Made by a program: the position numbers and the translations under genes. The notes under the pieces were generated by a model. It was not told the DNA's origin. It saw only the letters and a list, made by a program, of their open reading frames with translations, and searched no databases. Source: Chrysaora quinquecirrha (taxonomy: Eukaryota > Cnidaria > Scyphozoa > Semaeostomeae > Pelagiidae). From it: 64,000 nt of DNA. The stretch spans positions 157,066 to 221,065 of the forward strand of contig JACTAT010000326.1 of the NCBI GenBank assembly GCA_014526335.1, read 5' to 3'. Each line of letters begins with the position of its first letter. Positions within the stretch are counted from its first letter, which is position 1. Of this stretch, positions 1 to 11,200 are shown piece after piece.

Positions 1-56
1 ACCTGAATCACGTGATCATAGGGGTAAAAGATACTAGTTAAACAAAAACAACAATA

Positions 57-814
57 GAGTCCTTGCGCCCAAAGTGGCCACCTTGCGCAATTTGAGAAAA
101 TCCACTGGTCTGCAGAAATTTATAAAAACAAAATGTTTGAATCTTGTTATTTCCTCCTATAACCCACCAAAATGTTTGCTGATGCCATTTCCTTTATTTC
201 GTGAATTTTTTTTCGTTTTTTAGCGCGTAATATTCCGATAAAAATAGAATCATGCAAGGCCTACTTTTGTTTCAAGTGCGAGTATTCCTTTATTTTATCG
301 TTTGTTTTTCAAAGTAATGTTTCCTTTCAGTCTCCTATTTCCATATCTTAACTGTAAACAAACTTTAAAAGATCTTGAACGACACTCCTGACCTCTGACT
401 TGAAACATGAGAAAAGAATTTTGAATTATTTTTCGCCTGAACTGAACAGGGTGAACATTTTTGAAAGGCATTCAATTTCTTGAACTGCGCCCAAACTGGC
501 CACCCTATGTGATGCATTCGCGATTTCATTTGTCTGTTTTCCAACCACGCTCTTTTCTTGGCTGCGGAGGCGCTCAGCAGTAGTAAATTCCTAATGGCCA
601 CTTTGGGCGCTTTTCCCGATTTAGGCCATTTTGATCGTTCTTTGTTTGGATTGCTGTTTTGAGAAAATAAGTTGAAATATCACATTGAAATTCTGGCGAG
701 AAATAAACAATAAAATGAAAAGTATTTCTATGGGGAGTGGAGTTTTGAGCAATTCTCTAGAGATTTTATGAATACTAATGTTTGAAAAGGTGGCCACTTT
801 GGACGCAAGGACTC
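57..814. mobile_element. TIR element family A, copy 1
   Basis: A 758 bp non-coding element starts GAGTCCTTGCGCCCAAAG and ends with the inverted equivalent (CTTTGGACGCAAGGACTC). It is flanked on both sides by TA, which looks like a TA target-site duplication as made by Tc1/mariner or related transposases. The motif GCGCCCAAAGTGGCC also recurs inside (near 484 and 597). A second copy lies at 9079-9846 in the opposite orientation. No transposase is encoded, so it is non-autonomous. Confidence 0.85.
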
Positions 815-839
815 TAGTTCATTAAAAACACAAGCAAAA

Positions 840-1484
840 AAATACAACATCCTTCCCCCTGATTGATGCAGGTCAATCAGTTAATACGAATTTAAGTCAT
901 TGAATTACTTTACCAACGTCTTTGTATCTTCAGCTTCTTGATTATCACCATCGAATTTATCACCATCAATACGATTCTGTTCTGCCAACTTCCAAGAGAT
1001 ACAGTTTTTTAATCGGACGTTTAAGTGTAATTATTTTCGATGAAAAGCGTCATGAGCTTGCAATTCTGCAGCGCGCACAATATTGTATTTTCCATGAAGA
1101 AGACGAATAATTTTTCCCAAGACCCATCGCTGTCTTGGTATTTTCTCCTTCGCTATTGTAACAATATCACCAACTTTGGGATGTCGATAATTTGATCTCG
1201 ATTTTATCTAACGTCGTTCACGAAGCAATGTAAGATATCGTAATTTCCATTGACGAAAAAATGTTCGAAGACTGTGTTCAAGTACTTGTACCGTTTAATC
1301 AAAGACGACTGAGTTGACTCGGTGATTTCTGACGAAATTACGGATTTGTTGAGTAATCAACGGCCATTCAAAAGACACGAAGACGTAAGCAGTTGTTGGT
1401 TAATATCGTTATACACAAATGTTAAAGGTCTTGAGTTTAAAACCGATTAAAACCGTTTCTAGTTCTTCAAAAGCAAGTTTGGAA
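840..1484. other. No gene seen
   Basis: AT-rich sequence between the family A element and the foldback structure. I see no coding, RNA or clear repeat signal here. Confidence 0.5.
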
Positions 1485-1496
1485 TTGGCTATCTTT

Positions 1497-1580
1497 AAAA
1501 CACGGAATATGGAATGACGGAATGGAATGACGGAATGACGGAATGGAATGGCGGAATGACGGAATGACGGAATGGAATGA
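1497..1580. repeat. GGAATGACGG simple repeat (left arm)
   Basis: Alternating GGAATGACGG and GGAATGG units. The reverse complement occupies 4112-4195 in the right arm. Confidence 0.8.
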
Positions 1581-1704
1581 GGGCCTATTTAGTAAATACC
1601 TTGAATTTCACCCGAAAATGCTTATAAATCTTTGTTTCGGCTTCTAAGTAACAGATAAATGTCAATAAAACATTGAGATCCATTGAATTGTACGTTTTAT
1701 AGCA

Positions 1705-1832
1705 CCATTCCATGTTTTCTAAAACGATTCCGTGTTTTCTAAAACGATTCCGGGTTTTCTAAAACGATTCCGTGTTTTCTAAAACGATTCCGTGTTTTCA
1801 AAAACGATTCCGTGTTTTCTAAAACGATTCCA
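1705..1832. repeat. Minisatellite, about 20 bp unit (left arm)
   Basis: About six copies of a unit close to ACGATTCCGTGTTTTCTAAA. The inverted array is at 3845-3985 in the right arm and has a few more copies. Confidence 0.85.
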
Positions 1833-2814
1833 TAAAATGCTTGGGAATCCCCTTTTGTCTGAAAAGTGATTGTCAGAGAATTTTAGTGTTGACAAAACTG
1901 TCTCATTCATGTCTCACTCATTCAATTTAATGGCGAGCAATTCCTTTAAAATAGCTGTGTAGATGTGGATGGATTGTAAAGAATGTTGATTTATGTAATT
2001 TTCGTTCGATTTTCCTTTGAGTGATTATTTTCCTTTTCGAAAGCATTCGAAGTCTTTATTCTGGTCACCAGACGCAATAAATGCCCCATAGCTTGGGCGT
2101 AGTTGATGTTGTTGCTGTTGTTTTGGTTATATGGCGAAGTTGAACTTGGTTATAAGGCGAAGTTGAACTTGTACGGGATCATTGAATTGCATCGTACACG
2201 TTTTTTTTTTATAAGAACAAAGTATATAAGAACATAAGGCTTCAGAGGCTGAAAAGTTAAGAACATGCTAAGAAAAGTACAAGGCTTTGTGAAGCTAGAA
2301 ACAAATTAAAATCTACTTTCTTAAATGGCGCTGTCCTGTTCTCATCTCTAGAAAACAGGTGAACTATCAATCATTATGACTATATGTGACATTTTTACAT
2401 GCACGTCCTTTTTCAATTGTTTTGGTTATAAGGAAAATTAATCGGAAGTTGAACTTGGTTATAAGGCGAAGTTGAACTTGTGGCGGGATCATTGAATTGC
2501 ATCGTATTAACTATTGGATTAAACTCGTCAAACTCACCCCATATTGAATTTGTAGAAAAGTAGATTTTGTGATATAATCCTAGCTAAATCAAGAAATAAG
2601 GTTGAACAAGAAATTGCACAAAAGTTAGAGGCGCATTTATTGAAGGCACAAAATTGGAGGGGCGCATTAAAAAGTAATCAGGTATTAAGGAAGGAGCATG
2701 ACTATTTCTTACTGTACAGCTTCTTTATATCGAAAAGCTATAGCAAAAAGGCGAATAGTAAAAAGACGAACAGAACAGTCAAAAGTTACTTAAATTGCTT
2801 GGAACTGAAACAAG

Positions 2815-2945
2815 ATCTCGATCGAAATAACAGAACATTGAGTATAAGTGATAAAAACGTCGATCGAAAATAACAGAACATTGAGTATAAGTAATAAAAA
2901 CGTCGATCGAAAATAACAGAACATTGAGTATAAGTAATATAAAAG
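2815..2945. repeat. Tandem repeat, about 43 bp unit, three copies
   Basis: Three near-identical copies of a unit beginning CGATCGAAAATAACAGAAC and containing TTGAGTATAAGTAATAAA. It lies in the spacer of the foldback element and is open in one frame, which I take as coincidence. Confidence 0.8.
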
Positions 2946-3844
2946 TATCTGACGATAGGACAGTAGCACTCCATGTACTTTGAGGTAGAATTATTGGGAG
3001 GACTTCAGCAAATCAAGTGTTTTCTTTTGAAAAATGTTTTCTTGTTAGGGAATTAAAAAATCCTCGTCCATCTACAAAGGAATCGGTCGTCTGCCCCTAG
3101 CACATAAATGCCCTAGCACATAAATGTCTCATAAATCGTGTACCGAAATGGTTAAGAAAAAATTAATCCAGCGTACTAAAAGTGTGGAAGGGCACGAAAT
3201 CCCTTAATTCTAACATTAAAGTTGACCTGGCTCAGTTGACTGCACACTTTTGCCATATGACCTGATATTCGGGATAGACTGACAGCCTGACTGACTGATT
3301 TGAATGATCGGGGATATACAACCTCGTGAGCTTTCGACTTTGAGCTTAATGAAAGAGCTCATTGCAGTTTCAAAGTTTAAATCATCATGGGAAAATGTGC
3401 AGCACAAGAAAGAGCAAAATGCATACGATTTGGCAGGAAAATCAGAGGTATGTGCGCAAGGCTCCTACGCCACCAATAGTTAATACGATGCAATTCAATG
3501 ATCCCGTACAAGTTCAACTTCGCCTTATAGCCAAGTTCAACTTCGCCTTATAACCAAAACAACAGCAACAACATCAACTAGGCCCAAGCTATGGGGCATT
3601 TATTGCGTCTGGTGACCAGAATAAAGTCTTCGAATGCTTTCGAAAGGAAAATAATCACTCAAAGGAAAATCGAACGAAAATTACATAAATCAACATTCTT
3701 TACAATCCATCCACATCGACACAGCTATTTTAAAGGAATTGCTCCACATTATGTTGAATGTCAGGTTAGACAAAACAAAGATTTAATTACATGCTATTTC
3801 CGGCAATCACTTTTCAGACAAAAGGGGATTCCCAAGCATTTTAT

Positions 3845-3985
3845 GGAATCGTTTTTGAAAACACGGAATCGTTTCTGAAAACACGGAATCGTTTTAGAAA
3901 ACACGGAATCGTTTTAGAAAACACGGAATCGTTTTAGAAAACACGGAATCGTTTTAGAAAACGCGGAATCGTTTTAGAAAACATG
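3845..3985. repeat. Minisatellite, about 20 bp unit (right arm)
   Basis: About seven copies of a unit close to GGAATCGTTTTAGAAAACAC. It is the inverted partner of the array at 1705-1832. Confidence 0.85.
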
Positions 3986-4227
3986 GAATGGTGCTATAAA
4001 ACGTACAATTCAATGGATCTCGGTGTTTTATTGATATTTATCTGTTACTTAGAAGCTGAAACAAAGATTTATAAGCATTTTCGGGTGAAATTCAAGGCAT
4101 TTACTAAATAGGCCCTCATTCCATTCCGTCATTCCGTCATTCCGCCATTCCATTCCGTCATTCCGTCATTCCATTCCGTCATTCCATATTCCGTGTTTTA
4201 AAGATAGCCACTCTTCTTCTGTAAAGA

Positions 4228-4850
4228 GTAAACTAAAGTCAATACAGAACACATCAAAACCTCCGGGATATTTTAGATATGTCGATGAAACTTTCGCTAT
4301 TTTCATAAAAGAGTCGGATTGCAACTTTTCCTCCAAAACTCAATGCATTGCATCCACCTCTCAAGTTTACGTTCGAGAAGGAGCAAAACAACTCTGTATA
4401 CCATGTCTTGATGGGTTAGCTTTTTAGCACTGAAAAAGTTATCATTAATTCAAAAGGATTGCGTGCCTACCACACAGAAAATTTTGGTTATTTACGAATT
4501 TTCGTGCCAGTGTGATGCCAGGTACGTAGGCCGCACTTCCCAGAGACTAGGAGACAGGGTCAAACAGCATGTTCCTACCAACATTCGTAACCACAACTTT
4601 CGGCAAAGGAGCAACCACCCCGCAACTCTAGGCAACAACCCACCCTTAAACATGATTCTGCCATAGGACAACATTTACTAGATCACCCAGAGTGTGCGGA
4701 AAATTACAACGAGGATTGTTTTCGAATAATTGGCAGGGCTAGATCCTCGTTTCATCTCAGCGTTTTGGAATCTGTCCACATCAAAACCAAAAAGCCGGTT
4801 CTGTGTAGACAGAAAGAGTTCGTTTTCTCACTTGGACTCTTCAATTAATT
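4228..4850 (+). pseudogene. Penelope-like retroelement, RT and GIY-YIG remnants
   Basis: Three frame-broken protein blocks in the order expected for a PLE. At 4269-4428 is the reverse transcriptase palm segment with RYVDETFAIF (YVDD-type motif at 4278-4289, last Asp replaced by Glu) followed by a CLDGL block, ending in a stop. At 4463-4663 is a GIY-YIG endonuclease segment with FSCQCDARYVGRTSQRLGDR. At about 4665-4848, in another frame, is the C-terminal part with [17 protein letters not shown] and VLCRQK. The catalytic protein is therefore dead here by frameshifts and stops, and its N-terminal part is absent. The 3' tail continues into the hammerhead motif at 4992-5033. Confidence 0.8.
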
Positions 4851-5055
4851 TTCATTGTTCTTCCCGCCTGAAAGCTGATTGGTGTTTAAAACACAATGCC
4901 AATTCAGCTTTTCTTTCTGATTGGTGCATTTCGAGCCGCATCTGGGTATAAATTCTGCCTTAGTTTATTGTTTCGGTCTGTTTCTGACGTTCATACTCTG
5001 AGGAGTGTCAGACGAAAAAAGCTTTTAAGTATGCCCGAAAATGTTTCCGCTGTTT
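4850..5055 (+). mobile_element. PLE 3' tail (terminal repeat), copy 1
   Basis: Non-coding tail common to several copies in this window: CTGATTGGTGCATTT, then a TATAAATTC(T/C)GCCTTAG block, then the hammerhead segment, then TGCCCGAAAATGTTTCCGCT. Other copies or pieces are at 20895-21045, 37425-37600, 43930-44345, 53900-54215 (minus) and 57190-57240. Confidence 0.8.
4992..5033 (+). ncRNA. Hammerhead ribozyme (type I), complete fold
   Basis: Stem I is CATACT (4992-4997) paired perfectly with AGTATG (5028-5033). The core CTGAGGA (C3 to A9) is at 4998-5004. A short stem II region GTGTCAGAC (5005-5013) closes G-C and U-A. G12-A13-A14 is at 5014-5016. Stem III is AAAA/TTTT around GC (5017-5026). 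The nucleotide before the predicted cleavage site is A at 5027 (UUA triplet, fitting the NUH rule). All invariant core bases are present. Hammerheads of this kind are known in the terminal repeats of Penelope-like elements, where they self-cleave the transcript. Stem II is only two pairs, so activity may be modest. Confidence 0.82.
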
Positions 5056-5800
5056 ATAATATCTCTCTACTTGTGCGCCGAAAAAGGTTGATATGGGCAA
5101 ACATGTATTCTTCTGACTCAGAGCTTTCGATTGATATATAGTCAGTACGATTTTCCTAAACTTCTATGAAATTATGACGTCATCATTGTAAAATATACTA
5201 ATTTTGATAAAACATTTTGCGTGGAAACTGTACTTAGCAACATAAGTAGATGGAATAAGACCATAGCATCTGTTCTTGCTTGTATTTAAACAACTTTTAT
5301 CTTGCCATAGCCATTTTTATACTGATTGGCTAGCGTTGTTATGTTTTATTGTACAGCTTGTGTCTTACTTTGCAATTGATATCTTAATTTAATAAACACG
5401 AGAAATGGGAGTATGCACTCATTGCTTGTAGATTTTACACTCTACAAGCAATGATTGAAGCTTCGTAAAGGTGGAATATGTTTTCAAACAAATTTACCAT
5501 ACCACTCCAAACGAAAAACCCCTAACACGAATGCATATCCATTATCCACGGTAAAATTTGTTTTAATATGATCAAGTACATATACTATAACTTTTTTCTA
5601 CTGTTTATGATGATAAGTACAGTTTCCACGCTAAATTTTTTGTCAAAATGAATATTTTTTACGATAATGACGTCATCATGTTTGAGTGAAGTTTAGCAAA
5701 ATTTAACTCACTATGTATTAAGCGAAAGATCTGAGTCAGGAAAATACATATTTGCCCATATCAACCTTTTCCGGTGCACAAGAAGAGAGATATTGCAATA
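5055..5800. mobile_element. Foldback or MITE-like inverted repeat
   Basis: The block around GTTGATATGGGCAAACATGT (near 5085) returns inverted near 5750, and GCGTGGAAACTGTACTTA (near 5219) returns inverted near 5617. At the centre is a perfect 15 bp hairpin, CATTGCTTGTAGA / TCTACAAGCAATG (5418-5453). No coding capacity was recognised. Confidence 0.7.
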
Positions 5801-8670
5801 AAAGGCCAAAATAGCACTTTGATGACGTCATCAAAAAGTCAAACTTGCGGTCAAAATTTCACAGGGCCCATCTCGGATTTGAAGTCAGCGCTATTGATTT
5901 ACCCAAAAATGTGTGATAGAATTCAAGTTGGGTTGAAAGTCAGATTGTTATGGAAATTTCCCTGCCCAATGACCCAAACACACCTTTTTGAGACAGAAGC
6001 AAGTATTATACAATATGAAAATGATGATAACGGGGAGCATTAGAGGTTTATAGATATTTATTATACACACACTAAAAATTGTATGTTCAAGCTACAACGG
6101 CCATAGGTTGTAAGATTTATTTTCTCTCCATCGATTCTAGACAAGTTTATTGATTTTCAAGACGAGGGGCTTTTACAGTTATTGCTTTCTTATCTAAGAG
6201 CAGTGGCGTAGCAGAAGGGGGCATGTTGGCAGTCACCCAACAAATCATCACCAATGTAGGTTTTATATATGGGGTAGCTCTGATTTTAAAGTGCATCAGG
6301 GTACGATTTTGTTATCTGTTTCTTAAACCACGCTCTAATTTCATTCAACGGGCCGTTTTGACCCTCCAATGTTGGATGTTTGGATAAGCCACTGTATAGG
6401 AAGTGCCTTATAACAAATAAGCGAAATAAAAAATTCTATGTGAAACTCACCTATGAATTCTGGAAAACCACAAAAACAAAAGTCTAATCGAAGTTGAAGA
6501 GGACACTACGAATAGATGCGGGCTTTGTCTTAATTCAGAAAACACACAGTGCACACAAACATATGACTGGCAGTAGAAACTGTAAGATCAGATGCTGGAT
6601 GCTGGTTGCCGTTTCTGCGGACACAAAGTGTAATTCAATAGTTTTTTCCCTTCGTAAACTTTCCTTCGTGCATTTTGTCACTTGCAAAACAGCAAAACAT
6701 TGTTTCAGACGTTATGTTTCGACATCTTGTTTCGACATGTTTCGATATTTGACATACTGACAAAATATTTTTTCCTATCAACACAATGTTCGTCGCAATG
6801 ATTCCTGATTCATTCCTGCAAAAGCGACAATAGTATCAGATTTACAATTGTAATCTAATCTAAAATACATCCAACGCTTCAGCAGTATAAGCGGTTTAAA
6901 ACCCTTCAATTGGGGTCACATATCAACAACCAGGACATCATACCCTTATCTGTTGATATAAAGTTCCAGCTGTGCAATTCCACGTAATTTTTCAAAAGAG
7001 ACCCTTTATATGGGGGCTGTTGAGGCTGCCAGCTCCAACAGTAGCGGGCTACATGACCCACTTTTCGGCAAGGGGCGGTCTGGCACCACAATTGCAGGGT
7101 GGCTACCAAATCATAAGGGCCCGGTTCAAGGTGTGGCAGATAAAGTTTCCGAACCACACCCATTAATAAAGGATTCATCTTAAATACGCTCAGTCGATAT
7201 TAGTTATTAATTGATAGATGTGCTGAGGGGAACTATGCTTGCATTTCAATCTGAGAAACATACTTTTGTACTTTTTTCGTTTTTCGAGTTTCAATGTCTG
7301 CAAACTTCAAGTGGGAAGACTAAATCTGCCGCCCACCATGGTTGGGCGGGGAAGAAGATTTTGTGGTTGCTAGACCCTCTAAAATGGCTATTTTAGAAAT
7401 TTGAGCACCTCATCTTTGGAATGAAAGAAATAGTAAACCCACGAAAAAGGGAAGGAAACACCTTAGAATTTCAAAATAAAACTGTAGAAACCTTACAGTA
7501 TGTACAATGATCGGCTTTGCTCTGGTGAAGATTCAACCATCTTGCTTGCTATGATAAGGAGAATGGTTTTGCGTGTGGTCGCAGCCGTCGCACGACGCAC
7601 GGCACGAAACGATTTTAATATCCATCCGCTTTTTGAATTGGCTCACGAAAACTGTAGATACCGGTCATTGTAAGGTCCTACTCGTGGCTGTAATAATTCG
7701 GTTCATGTAAATTATCTTTTCGAACTTTCAGGGAAAGGGCCCGTAATTTTTCTGTAACGTTCATCTATTAGAGGGACCAGCTGGCGATCGCCACTTTGCC
7801 ACCCGGGCCAGACCGCGCCTGCCATTATTGCAAACAGGCTGCCCGTCCATCGTGCGCAGACTTCGGCCACGTGTCCCTCCACGGGATCCATTAGCAACCC
7901 AAAATATTCGAATTTCGTTAGACTGCAAAATATTCAAATTTCATTTTTTCGGATTCTGTCTGAAATAAAGTATTTTTGTGACATGCAGAAAATTTGGAGA
8001 GTCACGGGCATTCAAAAATGATTGTTGAGGATAGATGAATGAAATAAGACATCATTCAGTTAAAATTAATATTTTTTGTACCTAAAATCATTAAATTGCT
8101 TGAAATTTTCAGTACTGGGCCTATTTTTAGTTTCTTATAAAGAAGAGCATGTAACTGTCAAGCAGAATATTACCGAAAACGGCACACTCAAACAATATAT
8201 TCTTGGCAAAGTTTCTTAAAACACAGCCATTGGTCGTGTTCCAACCATCCGTACGGCGATTCGCTCCGTCACTCCGTTAGATCTTGTCCTTCTAGAGTTT
8301 TGTAGCAAGCGGCCCTATCTAGCAGCGATGACAAATAAATGAATTTTGCTTAAATTTTGTGACCTGTGAATTTTGGTCTCCCAAAGCTTGAAAAATTTTG
8401 CACTGCAATGCTTCTGGACTTCAAACACTGAAATGTCTTGGCTGTGAAGGAACCATATTTAATAGTCACTTGACCCACAGGTCCAAGAATTTCCACTGCC
8501 AGGAAGCTCGACGTAGTATCTCGGGTTGTAAACTGACATTTTCCCTAAACTTTCGATTAAACATGTATCAATTTCAATTTCAATTCAATTTTTATGCATA
8601 ATGACATTACTACACAAATTCTAGTGTCGTCATACAGAGTTAACTAAATTAACAGTAACAGTAAAACATC
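5800..8670. other. No gene seen
   Basis: About 2.9 kb with no convincing exon on either strand. A GC-rich island at 7720-7890 stands out from the AT-rich surroundings. Near 8100-8160 there is the right end of a TTTCTTATAA-type element like the ones at 8678 and 59746. Short open frames lack recognisable domains. Confidence 0.45.
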
Positions 8671-8677
8671 AAACTTA

Positions 8678-9028
8678 CACTCTTTTTTTTATACGAACCA
8701 GGAAATTTCGATTGAGGCTGGCTGTTCTTAAATTTTTGACGTTTTGAGCCTGAAATGATCTAAATCTGTTCTTAATTCCTTGGTTACTGAGATATCTATA
8801 TTTTCAATGAATGTCTAAGGTGGTACTAGGTTTGTGTGAAAATGCAGCATTCTTGTCTATTTCTTTGTTTGCTTGCTTTTTACGTTCAGTCTGACTGTCT
8901 TGCTTAGGAACTGATATTCTTAGGGCTTTCAAAAAGACCAGCCTCAGCTTGTTCTTAATTTGTTCTTAAAATCTGGGCAAAATCCAGGCTCGTGTTCTTA
9001 TAAAATTGTTCTTACAAAAAAAAGAGTG
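8678..9028. mobile_element. MITE family B (T-rich TIR), copy 1
   Basis: A 351 bp element with termini CACTCTTTTTTTTATACGAAC and the inverse, flanked by TA on both sides. A close relative is at 63596-63951 in the same orientation. Elements at 46757-47159 and 59746-60114 share the same terminal plan (CACGC, T run, ATAAG(G)AA). Confidence 0.85.
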
Positions 9029-9078
9029 TAGTTCAGTAGATATTTATTAATATCAGCGATATCTACAAACCTTGCATA

Positions 9079-9846
9079 GAGTCCTTGCGCCCAAAGTGGC
9101 CACCTTTTCAAACATTAGTATTAATAAAAACTCTAGAGAATTGCTCAAACCTCCACTCCCCATAGAAATACTTCTCATTTTATTGTTTATGTCTCGCCAG
9201 AATTTCAATGTGATATTTCAACTTATTTTCTCAAAACAACAATCCAAGCAAAGAACGATCAAAATGGCCTAAATTAGGAAATGCGCCCAAAGTGGCCATT
9301 AGGTTTTTACTACGGTTTTTCTACTGTTGAGCGCCTCCGCAGCCAAGAAAGGAACGTGTTCGGAAAACAAACCAATGAAATCGCCAATGCGTTACATAGG
9401 TGGCCAGTTTGGGCGCAGTTCAAGAAATTGAATGCCTTTCAAAAATGTTCACCCTGTTCAGTTCAGACGAAAAATAATTCAAAATTCTTTTCTCATATTT
9501 CAAGTCAGAGGTCAGGAGTGTCGTTCAAGATCTTTTAAAGTTTGTTTACAGTTAAGATATGGAAATAGGAGACTGAAAGGAAACATTACTTTGAAAAACA
9601 AACGATAAAATGGAGGAATACTCGCACTTGAAACAAAAGTAGGCCATGCATGATTCTTTTTTTATCGGATTATTTACGCTCTAAAAAACGAAAAACATTC
9701 ATAAAATTAAGGAACTGGCATCAGCAAACATTTTGGTGGGTTTTAGGAGGAAATAACAAGATTCAAACATTTTGTTTTTATAAATTTCTGCAGACCAGTG
9801 GATTTTCTCAAATTGTGAAAGGTGGCCACTTTGGGCGCAAGGACTC
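9079..9846. mobile_element. TIR element family A, copy 2
   Basis: A 768 bp element, inverted relative to copy 1 at 57-814 and nearly identical along its length. Termini are GAGTCCTTGCGCCCAAAG and the inverse, flanked by TA. No coding sequence. Confidence 0.87.
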
Positions 9847-10005
9847 TACCTCAAGAATCTTTGATTCAAGTCTCTCAGACTGTCAGATAGTATTCTTGTT
9901 TCTGTTTCATTTTATCGTTTCAGAATTTTTGGTCCCCGAAAAGATCACGGTTGATCTTGTATAATTTTAGCCAATTCTGCAATAAGCTTCGTAGCTGTAG
10001 CACAA

Positions 10006-10043
10006 TTTCCTCTTCTCAAGGCTCGAGTCTTGAGAAGAGGAAA
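10006..10043. repeat. Near-perfect 38 bp palindrome
   Basis: TTTCCTCTTCTCAAG (10006-10020) and its exact reverse complement (10029-10043) flank GCTCGAGT, which itself contains CTCGAG. Only one central pair is mismatched. Confidence 0.9.
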
Positions 10044-10319
10044 GCCGTTCTTGTTGTTGCTCTCTGCAAATTCCGCTCTGCCCTGACTCCAAATTTGTTG
10101 TCTCCATCTGTCCATTTCAGAATTTCCTGCCTCTCACGCTAGGGTCCAGATATTTTCATGCATTAGGAATAATGCAATGAAAAAGCGAACTTATAAATAC
10201 GCAGCAATGATCACATATTAACTATTTACTGCACAATTTTCTTTTTCTTTAACATTTTCTATCCAACATCCACACAGCTTATCTCGAGGCTTGTCTAACC
10301 TCTTCTGTCTCTAAGAATG

Positions 10320-10655
10320 ACTCATCGTCTAACCGAAGCCATTACAAAGTGCTGCGGTAAAATTTCAATTATTACGGTGGCCCATAACTGTCACGCACAA
10401 TTTAAAAAGAATCGCATAATTATAGAATCAATTGCAGATAAACAAAAGAAAACATGGAAATACAAAACTAAATGCAGAAATAAAGAACCAAACGCACAAT
10501 TCAAAAAGTCTGCAACCAGTTCAAACGCGCCTCGCACAATTTAAAAAGTCCGCAACAAATTCAAATCCGCCTCGCACAATTTAAAGTACATCGTCACATT
10601 GACAGTACATCGTCATCATCACATTGACCGTTACCACAATTTAAAAAGTACATCC
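10320..10655. repeat. Degenerate CACAATTTAAAAAG repeats
   Basis: Irregularly spaced copies of CGCACAATTTAAAAAGTC and related units, with short direct repeats of CATCGTCA in the second half. No coding signal. Confidence 0.6.
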
Positions 10656-10756
10656 TACAAATGAAAGAAGGCTGCTGACTGGAATATTATACTTTATTTT
10701 TCTGACCTTTCAAGTGACTTTCACAATAGAAATTATCCTAATGAGATTTAAGCCAG

Positions 10757-11200
10757 GTGCTCATGTGTCGCAGACCAACAGCGAATTACCTACCATCGAC
10801 CTGTTTAATCATTTTATACAGGAGTATAATTGAATCGCACTTCCGATACTGCTGTTCAGTTTGGGGTTGCTATAATTCCATAGAAATTTGCCGCTTACAG
10901 AAACTCCAAAATAGAGCGGCCAGAACTGTAACGGGAAGCCGTTATGACGCTGAAGCTGCACTCATAATCAGACATCTTGGTTGGAAAACAATCAAAGAAT
11001 ACATTGATTGATTCAGAGACCAAAATTATGGTCTTTAAATCTCTGAATCGTCTTGCTCCCCCGAATATCTGTATATAAAAGAATTTTCTGTGAGAAATAG
11101 AGAACTTAAACATACTACGACATACATCAACTGACCTACGGTTGCCACTTATGACATTCAAAATGAATCAACAGACACTTAAATTTGTATTAACCGTATT
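10757..11200 (+). pseudogene. Non-LTR retrotransposon RT fragment
   Basis: The translation contains ILYRSIIESHFRYCCSVWG, LQKLQNRAARTVTGSRYD and IIRHLGWKTI, the segment that follows the palm in LINE reverse transcriptases. The frame is lost at a stop near 11009 and continues in another frame (MVFKSLNRLAPPNICI). The catalytic YADD region is absent, so this is a 5'-truncated dead copy. I cannot assign the clade. Confidence 0.8.

Larger units (their letters stand above)
1490..4207. mobile_element. Large foldback element, arms about 0.7 kb
   Basis: Sequence from about 1490 to 2197 reappears inverted at about 3480-4207. Matching landmarks in order are a GGAATGACGG-rich block, a roughly 20 bp minisatellite of ACGATTCCGTGTTTTCTAAA type, the stretch around CTTGGGAATCCCCTTTTG, and a block ending in TTGAATTGCATCGTA. 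The spacer (2200-3475) carries a further copy of the arm end at about 2450-2515 and a short tandem array. This architecture resembles foldback transposons with repeat-filled termini. No transposase was recognised. The match was read by eye, so arm limits are approximate. Confidence 0.75.
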
